Assembly (NCBI GenBank): GCA_013397435.1
Contig: VZRG01000190.1
Span: forward strand, 186,001-250,000
Source: Erythrocercus mccallii
Taxonomy: Eukaryota; Chordata; Aves; Passeriformes; Dicruridae
Reading direction: 5' to 3'
DNA: 64,000 nt
How positions within the stretch are numbered: position 1 is the first letter of the stretch; every line of letters starts with the position of its first letter. Positions 26,594 to 38,400 of the stretch are shown one piece after another. The notes under the pieces are model-generated. The model made no database searches. It saw only the letters and a list, made by a program, of their open reading frames with translations, and was not told where the DNA came from. The translations under genes and the position numbers were made by a program.

Positions 26594-26684
26594 TAACTGT
26601 GCAGAGGGCTCCAGACTCCTGGGATGAGGAGTGGGATCTCCACGGAAATAGAATATTTGCATTATAATCTGAACTGTTGGAATG
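26594..26684 (+). other. Exon-like block, non-coding if real
   Basis: A strong polypyrimidine acceptor (cttatcctgtcctccccag) precedes 91 bases ending at the strong donor AATG|gtgagtattt. All three frames contain a stop inside the block, so as an internal exon it would suit a non-coding RNA or an untranslated or terminal segment. It lies about 0.8 kb downstream of the block at 25689 on the same strand. There is no direct evidence of transcription. Confidence 0.2.
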
Positions 26685-29600
26685 GTGAGTATTTCAGTTT
26701 CCTGACTTTTCCAAATTAAATATTGAAATAAAATGTTGGCTTGATCTGAAATTGCTTTCTCAAGTATCTGATGAAATGGGGGAAAAATCAGCTAAAATAT
26801 TTTCTTTTCCATTGCAAGATTTCAAAGAAGAAATAAAAAATAATCTTTGACATGAAAAGTCTCTTCACATGTGAAAACACAAACATTCAATTTGGAAACA
26901 AAAAAGAACTGTTTTGACTTCCCTTTTTTCCCCTTCTACAACAGAAAATGAAATTAATTTACAGTTTTGTGTCACTGAATCTGCATTTTTCACAAAGTTC
27001 AAACAGGACACTTCCTCCCCCTCTAGCCCCAGTTGTCTCCAATCAGGGCTCTCAGGAGGAAGTGTTTCAGTGGCCTTTGTAAAGATCACACCCTGAGAAT
27101 CCCATTTCACTATTTACTCACCAGCAGCGCTAAATGAGAGGTAAATGAACGGGAAGAAAACAACCCCCCAAAGTGACTCAGTGTCATGTGAGAAGTCTGC
27201 TCTCTGCCAGAACCACAAGTCCTGCTGTATTATCATGGTGGTTTATTTAATCTGTGAGTGAACTCTTGATATCTTCTAACTCATCTGCTCCCATCTTCCT
27301 GCCTGTGGATCTCTGTCCTACAGGCAGAGCCTTTTCTGGGTTCACCTCCACATCTGACAGGGTAAAGGAGCTCAGGTAGTCCCCACCCCAGCCTGATGCA
27401 CCCTATGGGACAGGGCACCTGAAGCACCTACCAAGGCTGAAATACTACACAGAGCTGCACAAGGTTTTGCACAAAAGTGGATGTGGCCAGTAAACAGATG
27501 GGATCTAGGAAGTTGCTCTCAGTAAACCAAAATACATTTGGGAAAGGGAGGGCAGTCACACCAAACTCAGAAGCGAGATTGTGATCAAAATATTGAGGCA
27601 GTTACTCTCTCTTGGTAACTGTCCAAACTGGTATCCTCAATTCCAGACTCTTCAAGTCTCCTCAAGTTTGAAAACTTCCTTCAGTTCAGGCTTCTCTCTT
27701 ATTTTCACCAACCTTTACTCCCACTCATCTCCCGTCTTTCAAATAGCTCTTCACTTCTTGCAGCATGGAGGATGCAACATTCACAAGGTTTCAATCAACT
27801 TTAGTGGAGTTGGATTAAGCCCAAATTCCTGCAGCAACTGGAATTCGGATGTCTTTCTAAGACTACTTACTTCTTATTGCCTAGGACAGACTTTGCTCTG
27901 CACTCCTTCCCTATGTATCTTTCTTAAGAGATTAAATTATCCTTAAACAATATGTTTCCCAATGGTTTCTCAATGGAGCAAACTCTCTCTGGTTCCTGCT
28001 TTATACATGGTTTGCATTCTGTGCACATGGCCTAAGAAATCAGTTGTTCAGCCTCAGGGGGCAATTAATCCCCAGCACTGTAATCTGCACAGAGGCATTT
28101 AATCTTTCAGGAAAGATGCACCTGAAAGGAACTTTCTGAGACCCACATAGCTGATAGAAACCACTGAGTAAAGCCAACAGTTTAGCCAGAGGCTGGGAAT
28201 CTCCTTTCTGCTCTGATCAAGTTTCCCCAGCAATTAAATGCGGAGCCTTCCAACACAAGTGTTTTTCTAAGGCCAACGAGCAAAAGTCTCGGGGATTCAA
28301 TTTCAGCACCTTCTCACAGGTCCTGCCTGTTGTGTAACTCAGTTTCTTCCACGAGAGGGTTTGGTTTTGCTCCTGCTGGTTGGGAGAGTCTTGCCTGGTA
28401 ATCAGTTGACCTTTCCTCAGCCCTAATATAGGAGTCTAGTCCCTGTATAGTGGATCTGCAGAGCAGAGACTCTTCCTGCTGCACAAAATCCAGAGGTCCT
28501 CATCCCTCCTTTGGCTTTGGAAGTGCAACTGAGGCATAGTCATTTGAAAGCACTTTGATGAAGTAATTACAGAATGATGCATCCTTCATTTTGTCACCTT
28601 GCTCTGCACCAAGATATTCTGGATTACTTTTTCAGACTTTTCAACTTCAAGATATTCAGACCTTTCTAAGGGAGCCAGTACCAAACCTTTTGCCAGGGAT
28701 TTCTCTGGAACTTGGATGAAAGTCCAAAGCTCTCTATTTCTAATTTGGCTTCCTTGACTTCTTTTCCATTTAAGCTATTTCTACCTGTATCCTGAAACAG
28801 CTCTACCTTTTTTTGCATATAGGGTTAGTTGAGGACAATGGGAAACAACACAGGAATCCTAATACTAAAAAGCAGTAGTGAACAGGCACAACAGCCTCTT
28901 ATGACCTGCACTTCAGTGCTCAGATATGAAGAGAGTAGTCAGATGTGGACCTCATCCTCATCTGCAACACATTCTCTGCACACCCAGCAACACTTTACAG
29001 CTATTCAAAATTTAGATTTATGATTTGGGATACTTTTCCAATTTAACTTGCTGGTGGTATTCCATGTTGGGAACCACCATGCTATGACATCCCTCAAAAG
29101 AGATGACTCATCTGCCTTCCATTGTTTTCCTTGTTTCCACTCCTTTTGCTTTGGCCTCAATCAGGAGTTTTAATGTTTTTGCTCAGCCACCAACTCTCAA
29201 GCTTGGGTGGAAAGGGAAGGCCTTGCTTTCCTGATTTATCCATGCTCAGCATATCCTTTTGTTCTCAGTCCAGCAGAGCCACAGGCACCTCCTTCAGGCC
29301 AGCATGGACCAGCTGCATCCCCCAGCAGCCTCTCACACAGCTCCCCTCCAGTGCTGGCTCTACTGAGTGCAAGGAACTACACTCATCCTTCTCCCAGCCT
29401 TGCAGTAGAGCCATAGGTGTCTCCAGCTGGGGCATGCCCCCACTGCCTGCAGAGCTGCCCCACTGAACCAGTGCTGGGATAAACCAGCTGCATTTGCAAG
29501 GTCTGGTGCCTTTCCTGTGCCTTCCCTCACCTATGGAACAGGTCTGCCAGGAGCACAGGTGCAGGGACCCCTTCATTGCAAGAGGCAAGGCTCACAGGTC

Positions 29601-30551
29601 AGCAGCACACATCAAAAGGGCCACATAAAGACCTACATTCAGGGCTGTGTTTTCAAACTCAGGACACAAGCAGATGGACAAAAAAAACATTAAGCAGATA
29701 ATAAGTTTTGGGCAAACATTTCTTCTAAAAATGGCTCCCTGAAAGTCCATAGACTTTTCCTGCCAATAATGAGGTTCCTACTCCAGGCTAAGGCATGTCT
29801 GTAATGCATATCACACATGAATATGTTCAGAATAAGGATCTTTAATTCAGCAACCAGTGCTGGACAAGTATAGGATGAGGTCAGTCTTAACTAAATTAAA
29901 GTTAAATCACTTTTGAACTGAACCATCAGACTAAAGCTCATCTTCTAGGAAAAGCAGAAGGAAAAAAAACCAAGACAAAAGCCAGTCTATGAGTCATGAG
30001 ATTGAAATAGGTTATTCAGTCACAATGTCCTGCAGCCACATTTCCCCTCCAGTAAAATGGGTTTGAAGTCTGGCATCTCATGAAATATTCGTGACAATGA
30101 GCTCAGCAGGATGGACATAGAGGAGTCACCTTGTCAGACCAGTGTTTTCTATGAAGTCCCACCCGTCTCCAGTCTTAGATTACTGCTGTAGTTCCTTAGA
30201 CAGTGTCAGGGAGTGATTTGTGCTGCATAAGAAGTGTTCCCTTCAGCATCCTTCTCTGCACTCCTGTTCATAGGGTTTAAAAAAGAATTGTATTTTGACC
30301 CATTCTTTAATTTATTGTTATTTGGTTATTTATCTTCAGTTTCTTCTTCTTTAAACTTCCTTTGTGGAGTTTCACTCTCAGGTTTTGTAGGGATGGGAAT
30401 GAAGGGTGACAGCTCTAAATGGGAACAACAGAAGTCTTGAGGAAAATAATAAGAACCGAGAACATATACAGCAACACTTCTGAAACCCCCTGGCCTGCAA
30501 GGATTCCCTGAACCAGGCTTGTTTGCTTTGCATGTAATTGCTCTTGTTAGA

Positions 30552-30564
30552 TTTTTTTTTTTTT
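30552..30564. repeat. Poly(T) run
   Basis: About 13 T lie directly before the old CR1-like block at 30565. CR1 elements do not end in poly(A), so this is probably an independent homopolymer. Confidence 0.85.
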
Positions 30565-30682
30565 CTCATGGACTTGTCCAGTCATCTTTTGAACCCTTGG
30601 AGGTTTTTAGCAAGCACAATTTCCCCCAACAAAATGCTCCAGACCTTTCCTGTGAACTAGCTTGAAAAGATCTCCTAATGCC
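30565..30682 (-). mobile_element. Ancient CR1-like LINE fragment, inverted
   Basis: The phrase catggacttgtccagtcatc continues as ttttgaacccttgga, then a stretch resembling 'gcatccacaacatcc...ttccacag...'. It follows the reverse complement of the 3' region of old amniote CR1 elements, which read like 'tggatttgtccagtcctcttttgaacccttgg'. Later parts have decayed. Orientation is inferred from that template. This is a remnant without coding capacity. Confidence 0.5.
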
Positions 30683-31259
30683 ATATTACACTTCTCAAGT
30701 GTTTAGTAGCTGAATTCCTGGTAGACTCTCTGATAGATCTAATATGCACACTATGAGTAGGATACAGATACTGTATCCTGAACTCTGCCTGTAAGATATG
30801 TAAGGTGAAAGTTGACCTAAATATAATTACTGATGTCTGTATTGGTATTATTATTTTTTAATCATCTGAAGGAAAATTACCTGTGTTTATAAGAAATATA
30901 ACTGAATATCCATTAAGAACTGGTAACATTTCAAAAGTCTCCAGGTTTGAATCAACATCAACAGGTATTAGCTACTTTGAGAAAGTTTTAGAGGTCCAGT
31001 CTGTACCCTGAGAAAATAATAGGACAAATCCAGTTCCAGAAAGCTCCTGCCACGAATTAGGCAACAAAATGCAAGCATAAAGGGAAAAGAGAATAAAGAG
31101 GGCTCAAGCGTACATTTAACTGACTGACCCCTCTCCTCATCCCCCAGTATCACGAATAGCAAGAAATCAAAAGCAAACATTTAATTGCCTCCAAAATAAA
31201 GCAGGATGGAAGCAAGCTTCAATTGGAGCTTTAGGCAGAGGTTTCCATGGCTCTTTTAG

Positions 31260-31775
31260 TTGCTTTGCCCACCGGTAAAAGATACCTACAGGAGCTCCTC
31301 CCCAGCACATTGTCCTTAGGGATCCCAGGGAAGAACAATGCAGTGATTTTTATCAGCCCTCCCTCGGCGGCATTGGAACTGTAGGAAAGGATTGGCTTCC
31401 CTGGCAAACAACGAGGAGTGCCCTGCACCTCGACCCTGAATCCAGCCCTGAGTGAGTCAGTGCAAAGGCAGACTGTAAATCACTGCACCCTGTGTTGCAC
31501 AACTGGTTACTGGGGAGGCAGGAATACAGCCCCCGGGGAAAAGGAGCAGCTAAACAGCCTGAAAAGTAAAAGTTACCTGCAAGGACTACAATCCAGAAAC
31601 CCCAAACTGAACTCCGCAAGATTATCATCAACGTTTCCAAAGGAGAGGTTAGCAAACTGTGGATGGAAACGTGAAATCACTGGGCAAACTGACTGAACCA
31701 CAAAATGAGTAACTTCCTCCGCGAGCTCCCCCCGGAGGGGTCGGGATTGCTTTAAGGTGCACGGCCTCTGTGATG
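31260..31775. promoter_or_regulatory. CpG-enriched patch, candidate promoter or enhancer
   Basis: I count 14 CpG in about 515 bp, clearly denser than the surrounding tens of kilobases. They include ctccctcggcggc, cctccgcgagc and ccccccggaggggtcggg. An AP-1 word (TGAGTCA) lies at about 31452. The minus-strand exon-like block at 31577-31656 lies inside it. The density is below that of a classical CpG island, so a weak promoter, an enhancer or a GC-rich relic are all possible. No TATA box or initiator is convincing on either strand. Confidence 0.3.
31577..31656 (-). other. Exon-like block on the minus strand
   Basis: Read on the minus strand, the acceptor (tttcacgtttccatccacag) precedes 80 bases open throughout in one frame and ending at the good donor TTGCAG|gtaact. 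The predicted peptide begins FANLSFGNVDDN and continues with mixed, non-repetitive composition, unlike a low-complexity chance frame. Phase is 0 in and 2 out. It lies within the CpG-enriched patch, which modestly raises its plausibility. I recognise no homologous protein. Confidence 0.25.
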
Positions 31776-34700
31776 TAAATTGTCTTGAACCCTAAGAGGT
31801 TTTGCAGATTTACATGATAAGGAACTCTTTTCTCCCCAACTATTAAGCACGATGTGGGAGAGAGATTGAGTGGGAAGGAAAGAAGAAAAGCAGAAGCAGA
31901 AAGCTGGAAGGAGGCTGTAGGGAAAGAAGATTCTTGCAACACACTGATAGACGAGATTGAAAGTCAGTGGGGTAAAGAGGGCAAGAGCAGGATCTGGGCA
32001 GGATTATTGCAAAAGGAAGTGCAAGTGGCTATCGCACCCGGAGCTGCTCAGGCCTGATGCCAATCTACCAATACTTGCTTTCACCCACGGCACCCATGTA
32101 CATAGAGCTACCAGGTAGTCGTGGAACAAAACAAACATAGTTCTGATTTTCTAAAACATTTCTTCAAATATCAGAAATCATAAGTTCAGGCGATTTTGAA
32201 ACCAGTGATGATGTCTTTGGATTTAACAAGACTTGCAGGATTTTTCTTCCATGAATTTGCCCAAATTTTCTGCCCTTATACAAACCTTTCACTTCTATGG
32301 AATCACACGGAAAGGAGTCCCATTATTCAGTCAAACATTTAATTCAGCAGAGGTGCACCTTCACCCAGGAATGGTGCTTTGGCCAGATCCTGCAATGCAG
32401 GAAGAGTTGTAGGGGCTGTCTAAGAGAACTCAATGATCTTTTGGGTCTGGATAACCAAGAAAAAAGGGCTACAGTGACTTCCAGGGACTGGAAAGTTCAG
32501 GGAAGCAGAACAGAAGTTCTTCATGGTGATAGGAACAAGAGCAGTCTAGGGACCAGGGTACACACGTAAAGCTTTAGGAATTGGAGGCCATTTCCAGACA
32601 CTTCATATATCCATAGAAACAGATGAATTGGCATGAGACCACATCTACAAATGCAGTAGTGATATGAGGATGGAGAAGAATCTGCCTCAAGCTCTCTTCC
32701 CACAGAGGAGCAACAGGTCAAGCCTAGAAGCAGGAGTGGCTGAAAGGGTAAGATGAAGACAGAAGATATGTGGGGAACTACTAACATTCAGTGAGGAGAA
32801 AAGGAGCTGAAGGTTGACATGGAAGTGATTTCTCTGTGTCTGAAGGAAATTTTCAATTCTTTCAAGGAACTTTTTTACCTCCTACTCCTCTCCATCTTGA
32901 CACAACAGAAAGCTTCATTCTCTTCCTGTTCTCAGTGATGCAACTCCCTCCACATCAGCAAACTTACATTAATGGAAGACAGCAGAATGAATCCCAGGGC
33001 TTGAAGGAGAAAACTCCTTCATCATGAGCCCCTCAGTACAGCATATGAGAAGGATCTTTCCTTCTAGCCTTGGAGAGGATATCAAATTTCTTTTAATGTT
33101 GCATCTATCAATGCTGGGCCACAAGACGTTTGTTTGCTTCAGGTGTCATGGGAGCTGAAAAATCTTTTTTGCAGGGAATGATATTATCCCTCTAAAGCCT
33201 TATCTTAAGGAAAACATACACAATCTTGCAGGGAAGCCTCTCATGGTTGCATTTTAACTTAACAGGAGGTTCCTTTCCTGACATATCTGTTAGCACAGGA
33301 ATATCTGCACACACAGAGTCACACAGCACTTTAGCAACCAAAGAATGCAAAGCCCTCCTCAGATGGGCTGGGGGAGGGAGGCAGCCAGGGGAAGAAGGCT
33401 TCCCATGCATTGCAGGTTTGAGATATCCCTGGAACGAAGGGGTGATTACACAAAAGCCAAATATGATGGTTCTGAACTGATGCCAGCTGGAGGCCTCTGT
33501 GTCAGCAGGGCCGAGCCCTGTCACGCTCCAGCCAGCACCCTGGAGTATCTCACTGTCTGATGCTGCAAAAAGGATAACACTTCTGCTGGCCTGAGGATCC
33601 TAAACCTTCCTCTGAAAAAGACCTTGCTGGGCTTTTTACAGGGCAGTAGAGTGTAGTGCTGTGGGCCATGGCCCTGGGAATGGGACAGAAAAAGTAGTTC
33701 CTGCCTTGCTGATGCTGCCAGAGAGGGAAGGGATGGATTCTGTACTCTGAGATAGGGACAGAAGAGGTTCAAATTACTGGCAGATTTTGGAAAGCTTTTT
33801 AAGTGGTATCTTCAAAGGGTATGTTACTTATCCTAACTCTGATGGTGTCAAAGAATATTTCAAAGGGGGCATTGTTTGAGCACTTTCAGATGTCTCACCT
33901 TTAATGTTCCTGAGCTTCTGCTCCTCCAGTATAAATGGAATTGCCTGCCTTGCCTGTGATTTACTCTATAAGGGAAACTTTTACCCTCTGGAAGACTCCC
34001 ATAGTCCCTGAGATTGTAAGAAGCAGGATAAATAATCACACCAAGAGTGTCTCTTGAAGTCTAAATGTTGTGGTTGTTAAAAATTGAATTCTTAGGTTGT
34101 TAGCACAGTTCTGCAATAAACTGCTGAGATCCCTTATGCCATTATTCTCTCTGTTACTCTTTATATTTCCCAGTATTTGTTTTCTGTGGAAGAATTTTTT
34201 CTTTCTTCAAAACACATTTTCATTTTAGAATGTTCAGTTTTTACCCATTGCTATCTTATTTCATTCTAAAGGAAAGAAAAATTTAAGTAGAAATATGATT
34301 GTGGCTTGCAAGAAAATCTCTGAAGTCAAGACACAATGAACTAGTAAAAAGGTAGATGTCCCTATCATGTTTCCTGCTCATCTGGGCACAGTTATCTCTG
34401 CTTGGGATGGGTTTGTACAGCAGCTTGCTCAGTGCTAGAGCCTGTCTGAGGTTTGTGGGCTTCCCTTTTAGACAAACAGAAGTAGTACTACAAAATCCAG
34501 CAGCATGAGTTCAGCCCCGTTGCCAAGGACCCCCACTCCTCAACCCTTCCAAACCCTGAGGAAATCCATCGATTACATGCTGTTTTTTGGAAGTCAGCAG
34601 TTTTGGGTGGTTTTGAACTGGGGGGCCTCTTCTAAAGCAAACATAAATCAGCACATATGTATACACCCTCCTGCACACACAAAGCCCATACATCACTTTA

Positions 34701-35410
34701 ATAAACCCTACCAAAACAAGGAGTCCACTGCTCTCAGAGAATTCACCTCCATAAGAAGATGAAGAGAACTAACAATGTCAGAGACACGTCATCTCTACTA
34801 CCAGAAATCTAAAATTTTGTGGTCATAAGTATGGCATAAAAACATGGCTATAAAGCAAGCATTTTGAAGCAAGGGTGTTTGCATGGCCAATGTGGCTAAA
34901 GAAGGAACAGTCAGTGTTAAATAGCAATAGGGATAAAAACCATAAAGAAAATTCTGGCCTTTAGAAGATTTGAAAGGGACTGTGGCATCTCAGGACAAAT
35001 GCTTCTGTCTTCCCTGTCTCCTACTTGAATACCTTGCTGGAAAACAGGAGGTGGGGTATCAGGCAGAGGAAAATGTGTCATTTACTGGCACTGCTTCCTT
35101 CCCCAGCACTACCACAGCTGCTGTGGTTTTACTCACAGGCCCACTGAAGGTTGGAGGAATCCTGTACCCAGTCTGGAAACACCAGTAAGGAATGAAGCAA
35201 AGAAACCCTTCCCCTGAACTCAGCCAGTGGGCTATGAGCAGAGTTACTGTGGCCACTGCACAACAGCACAGACCACTTCTGCTCCTGCCCAACAGCATCT
35301 TACCTCATCCATCAGCCCAAGCTTGGACTGCAACATGACTGGAAACTTCCAGCCACAGTATTTTTCATTTTTTGGGTCTGGTTTCTTTTTGGGGTAGCTG
35401 ATTGTACTGT
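31776..35410. other. Unique sequence with no recognisable gene
   Basis: Open frames here are short (at most about 110 codons), overlap across strands and match nothing I know. A few CpG persist to about 32.1 kb beyond the CpG-enriched patch. On the minus strand a donor-like GAACATTAAAG|gtgaga lies near 33.9 kb, but I see no convincing acceptor for it. Confidence 0.65.
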
Positions 35411-35538
35411 AAAAAAAAACAAAACAAACCACTAAAAAAAAACCACCACACACAACCCCCCCCACCACAAACAAACAAAAACCAAAAAACCAAAACCAAC
35501 CAAACAAAAAAAAACCCACCAAAAATCCCCCAAAACAA
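35411..35538. repeat. A/C-only low-complexity tract
   Basis: For about 125 bases the plus strand is built almost only of A and C, with words such as aaaacaaaacaaacc, accaccacacacaac, an eight- or nine-C run and ccaaaaccaaccaaac. The minus strand is correspondingly G/T-only. Irregular ccaaa/ggttt tracts like this are common in bird genomes. It has no coding meaning, although both strands stay open through it, which creates spurious frames of about 75-90 codons. Confidence 0.9.
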
Positions 35539-36605
35539 TTGCATTTTACATCCCACAGTGGTCTCCAACATTCCAGCCCTTCTCTCAGTGCTGTACTGTG
35601 GCACTGATCCCTTTCCTCTTTCCTAGAGATACTAAGACAAGACAGTTTGTGACTGGCTCCTCTTTCTGAGGAATTAGAGAGATCTCCATTGCATTGTGAC
35701 AGAGCATTTTGCCTTGGACTTTCTGGGTTTTTGGTGCAATCCTAAGGCTAAGCACTACTTTAAAAACATCAACAACAAAAACATATTTTTCTGGCATTAA
35801 TTTCTAGAAGAAATGAGAGAGCCCAATTTAATATGCATGCCTTCAATAGGTCCAGTAAAATCTATTCCTTGTACACAACCTAATGCTTGTGCCATAAATT
35901 TAGATTTGTTCATGACCACAACAAAGCCCTTCAATGGTTGAGGAAGATCATTACAGGATTTTCCTTGTTATTACAGCCCAGCAGAGAAAGCAGTTTCAGC
36001 ACAGCTGACAGAAGTTTCCATCTAGCAAATTCTGCAGATGGGTCACAGGCTTCCAAAAAGTGTATCAGTCAGAGATGAATTGGATTAAAGATAATCTGCA
36101 ATGTGAAATCCTGTTAGAAAAGGGGTTTCCACTGCTTCCAGAGCTGAAACTCTCCTGGATTGAAAAAAGGCAGCTGATGTTTGTTTTGACAGCTGTGCAG
36201 AGTGAGAGGTGTGTGTGTGCGTGCTGGGGAACAACACATATGGTGACCATGTGACACAACCCACAACCAGATGAAAGAAAACTGTCCAATATCTCCAGCA
36301 GCGTGGTTCAAATTCCACTTCAACCAAACTGGCGGGCGTGACAAATGCCAGCTAGTCCTTCTTCCCTACATTGATTTAGGAGGCAAAGTACTCCGTTTGA
36401 TCACCTGCATGCTGTGGTTTTCATCTACTCCTGAAATTTTTGGGACACCAAATAGGGAAAAGCTGCTGGTTGTTAAATCATATCATTGCTTCTCCAATTC
36501 AAGTTTCTTACTTTTCTTCCTCTCTTTTTAAAAATTGTGGGTTTTTTCCTTCAAGGCTTATGCCATTGTGGCAGCTCAGGGAAATGAAACTCTGTGTTCC
36601 TGCAG

Positions 36606-36708
36606 AAGACGAGGGTGATGCAACACCAGAAAATTCACCATCAAGGGACAGGACAGAAGCCCAGAAGCCCAGACTGGAGCAGAAGGAATCTGATGTAAAC
36701 ACAGACAG
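36606..36708 (+). other. Exon-like block, candidate coding exon
   Basis: The acceptor tctgtgttcctgcag precedes 103 bases that are open and end at the near-consensus donor GACAG|gtacag. The frame reads EDEGDATPENSPSRDRTEAQ and goes on in the same charged, Pro/Ser/Gln-rich style, which resembles disordered linker sequence in real proteins more than a random AT-rich frame. Phase is 1 in and 2 out. No family is recognised. The tandem words cccagaag within it suggest local duplication, and a chance frame remains possible. Confidence 0.25.
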
Positions 36709-38109
36709 GTACAGAAAGGGACTGGACAAATTCAGGGAGGAGAAATCCATCTACAGCTATTAACCAAAAAAGTGACCTCTGCTCTCAGATGTCTGCTGTA
36801 AGGGACTGAGGGGAAAGAATTGCCCAGCCCATGCTATCTGTGTTACCATTAATTCTGAGTGACAGACAGATGGACAGGCTTAGGGCTCTCCCTGATCCAC
36901 CACTGCCATTGGAGATGGGGCTTCTTTAGCAACTGCTACATAACATCGTCCTTGCACCCATACAAATTATTATGGTCTTCTTTTACTTTCATCAATAACA
37001 CTGATGACTCCCTTATGCCCACATGGGACTCCAAATATTAGTGTCCAGAGGAAAAGATGGTTCCTCCAGCCAACCAATCCATGGATGACACAAGTGCTAA
37101 GACATAGCAACACCAATTGCACATGCCTTTTTAACATGTTTTATCTTAGGTCAGTTTTACTACTGAGGAGTCCTTGGTGTGTTTATTCCTTATCCGTCTG
37201 CCTATGATAGATCACAAATGGTTCATGCTGTTGCATGATGCTTGGGAATGGCAGCATCAATCCAAGGGACTGTTCTACTGAGGTGGGAATTTAGTGAGTT
37301 ACAGTTCAAACCTTTCTTCTGTAACCGGCCTTGTTTGTGGCTTTGGACAGATCTGTTCTCTTCCTATGCTTGGGCCAACCCAGGCATGTCCCACATTTTC
37401 CAGGTGCCCAACAAACAGTGGCTGCTCAGGGACTGGGGTTGGTTGTGGTACATGAGGCATCACACAATAAAGACTCAGTGCTGGACAAGTCCTGCTGCTC
37501 CTGCAGTAACTCACTTTGCATCAATGATAACTCCACTGAGTTATGAATCTGGCAGGATTCAATCAGTATCTTCTCTTGAATTTCTAAAACTGACATAGAA
37601 AACTCCTTCAAGTACAACATCTTTTCATGAAGTTCCAGATGGGCTTGCCAGCAGCACCAGGGAAGGCGTGAGGATTGTTTTACTTCCCAGTCTGTTAATG
37701 TAAAACATTGAAATACAACTGGCTCAGCAAGGGAAGGATCTAAAGATGCTCACTAAGAACGGATGATATGGTCCTAGCTAAGGAGACACTGCCTCTCAGT
37801 TTGACCATCAAATCTTTCTATGGACAAACAATCCAGCAAAAGCCCTGACTGAGAAGCTGGAGAAGCTTATTGAGTTATTGAGTGATTTTCACAGGAGCTG
37901 CTCTGTTTGCGTGTGTCCCAAAACATTCAGGGCAGAAATTGCAACAGAAGGATCAGTGGATTTAAATGAGATTAATATTTCACACTAATAATGGTAGAAA
38001 GTGTCTTAGTTGTTCCAAATCTCTGTTTTGAGGTCATGTCAGAAGCAAATGGTTTTGTGGATTGTCCAGAAATTAATACTTCCTCCCTGCCTTGAATGAA
38101 ACCTGTACA

Positions 38110-38400
38110 CACAGGAACCCCTTAAGTTTTTTTCAAATTCTTAAGCTAACTTTTTAAATGATAAGAAAACCACCCATAATGAGTACTTGGTTAAATTAAA
38201 AATTACTTTTGTTGATCTGAAACATTTTCCTAACCACTTAAGATTGGCATTACCAGAAATTTATTTATCTAAACCTGTTCACACAACCTTTACATTAAAT
38301 CCATTAGGGGAATAATCATACCTTTAATTTGATCAACTCGGTGTTGATTGCAAACCAACAACCATTAAGTGGCTGCAAATAGCCTATAGTCCTGTCAAAA
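38110..38400. promoter_or_regulatory. Candidate conserved non-coding element
   Basis: This AT-rich, repeat-free block contains the dense homeodomain-type words TTAAATTAAAAATTAC, AATAATCATACC and CATTAAGTGG and the T-box-like fragment TTCACAC, with no sustained open frame. The texture resembles vertebrate developmental enhancers. The judgement is by eye, and an alignment of bird and other amniote genomes would decide. Confidence 0.25.

Larger units (their letters stand above)
24706..30564. other. Unique sequence with exon-like blocks near 25.7-26.7 kb
   Basis: Two exon-like blocks (25689-25780 and 26594-26684) are listed separately. From 29122 to 29590 the sequence is GC-richer and open on both strands (114 codons plus, 107 codons minus) without recognisable protein content, which suggests composition-driven open frames. 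A near-consensus CTCF core, CCCGTAGAGGGCA, lies at 26528-26540. Otherwise nothing is identified. Confidence 0.6.

Noticed and set aside
27112..27150. Minus-strand acceptor and strong donor (gtgagtaaat) separated by 8 bases
   Set aside because: An 8-base microexon would need strong independent evidence; more likely two unrelated splice-like words.
37649..37670. RE1/NRSE-like word (AGCACCAGGGAAGGCG)
   Set aside because: Only about two thirds of the 21 consensus positions match; the second half-site is poor.
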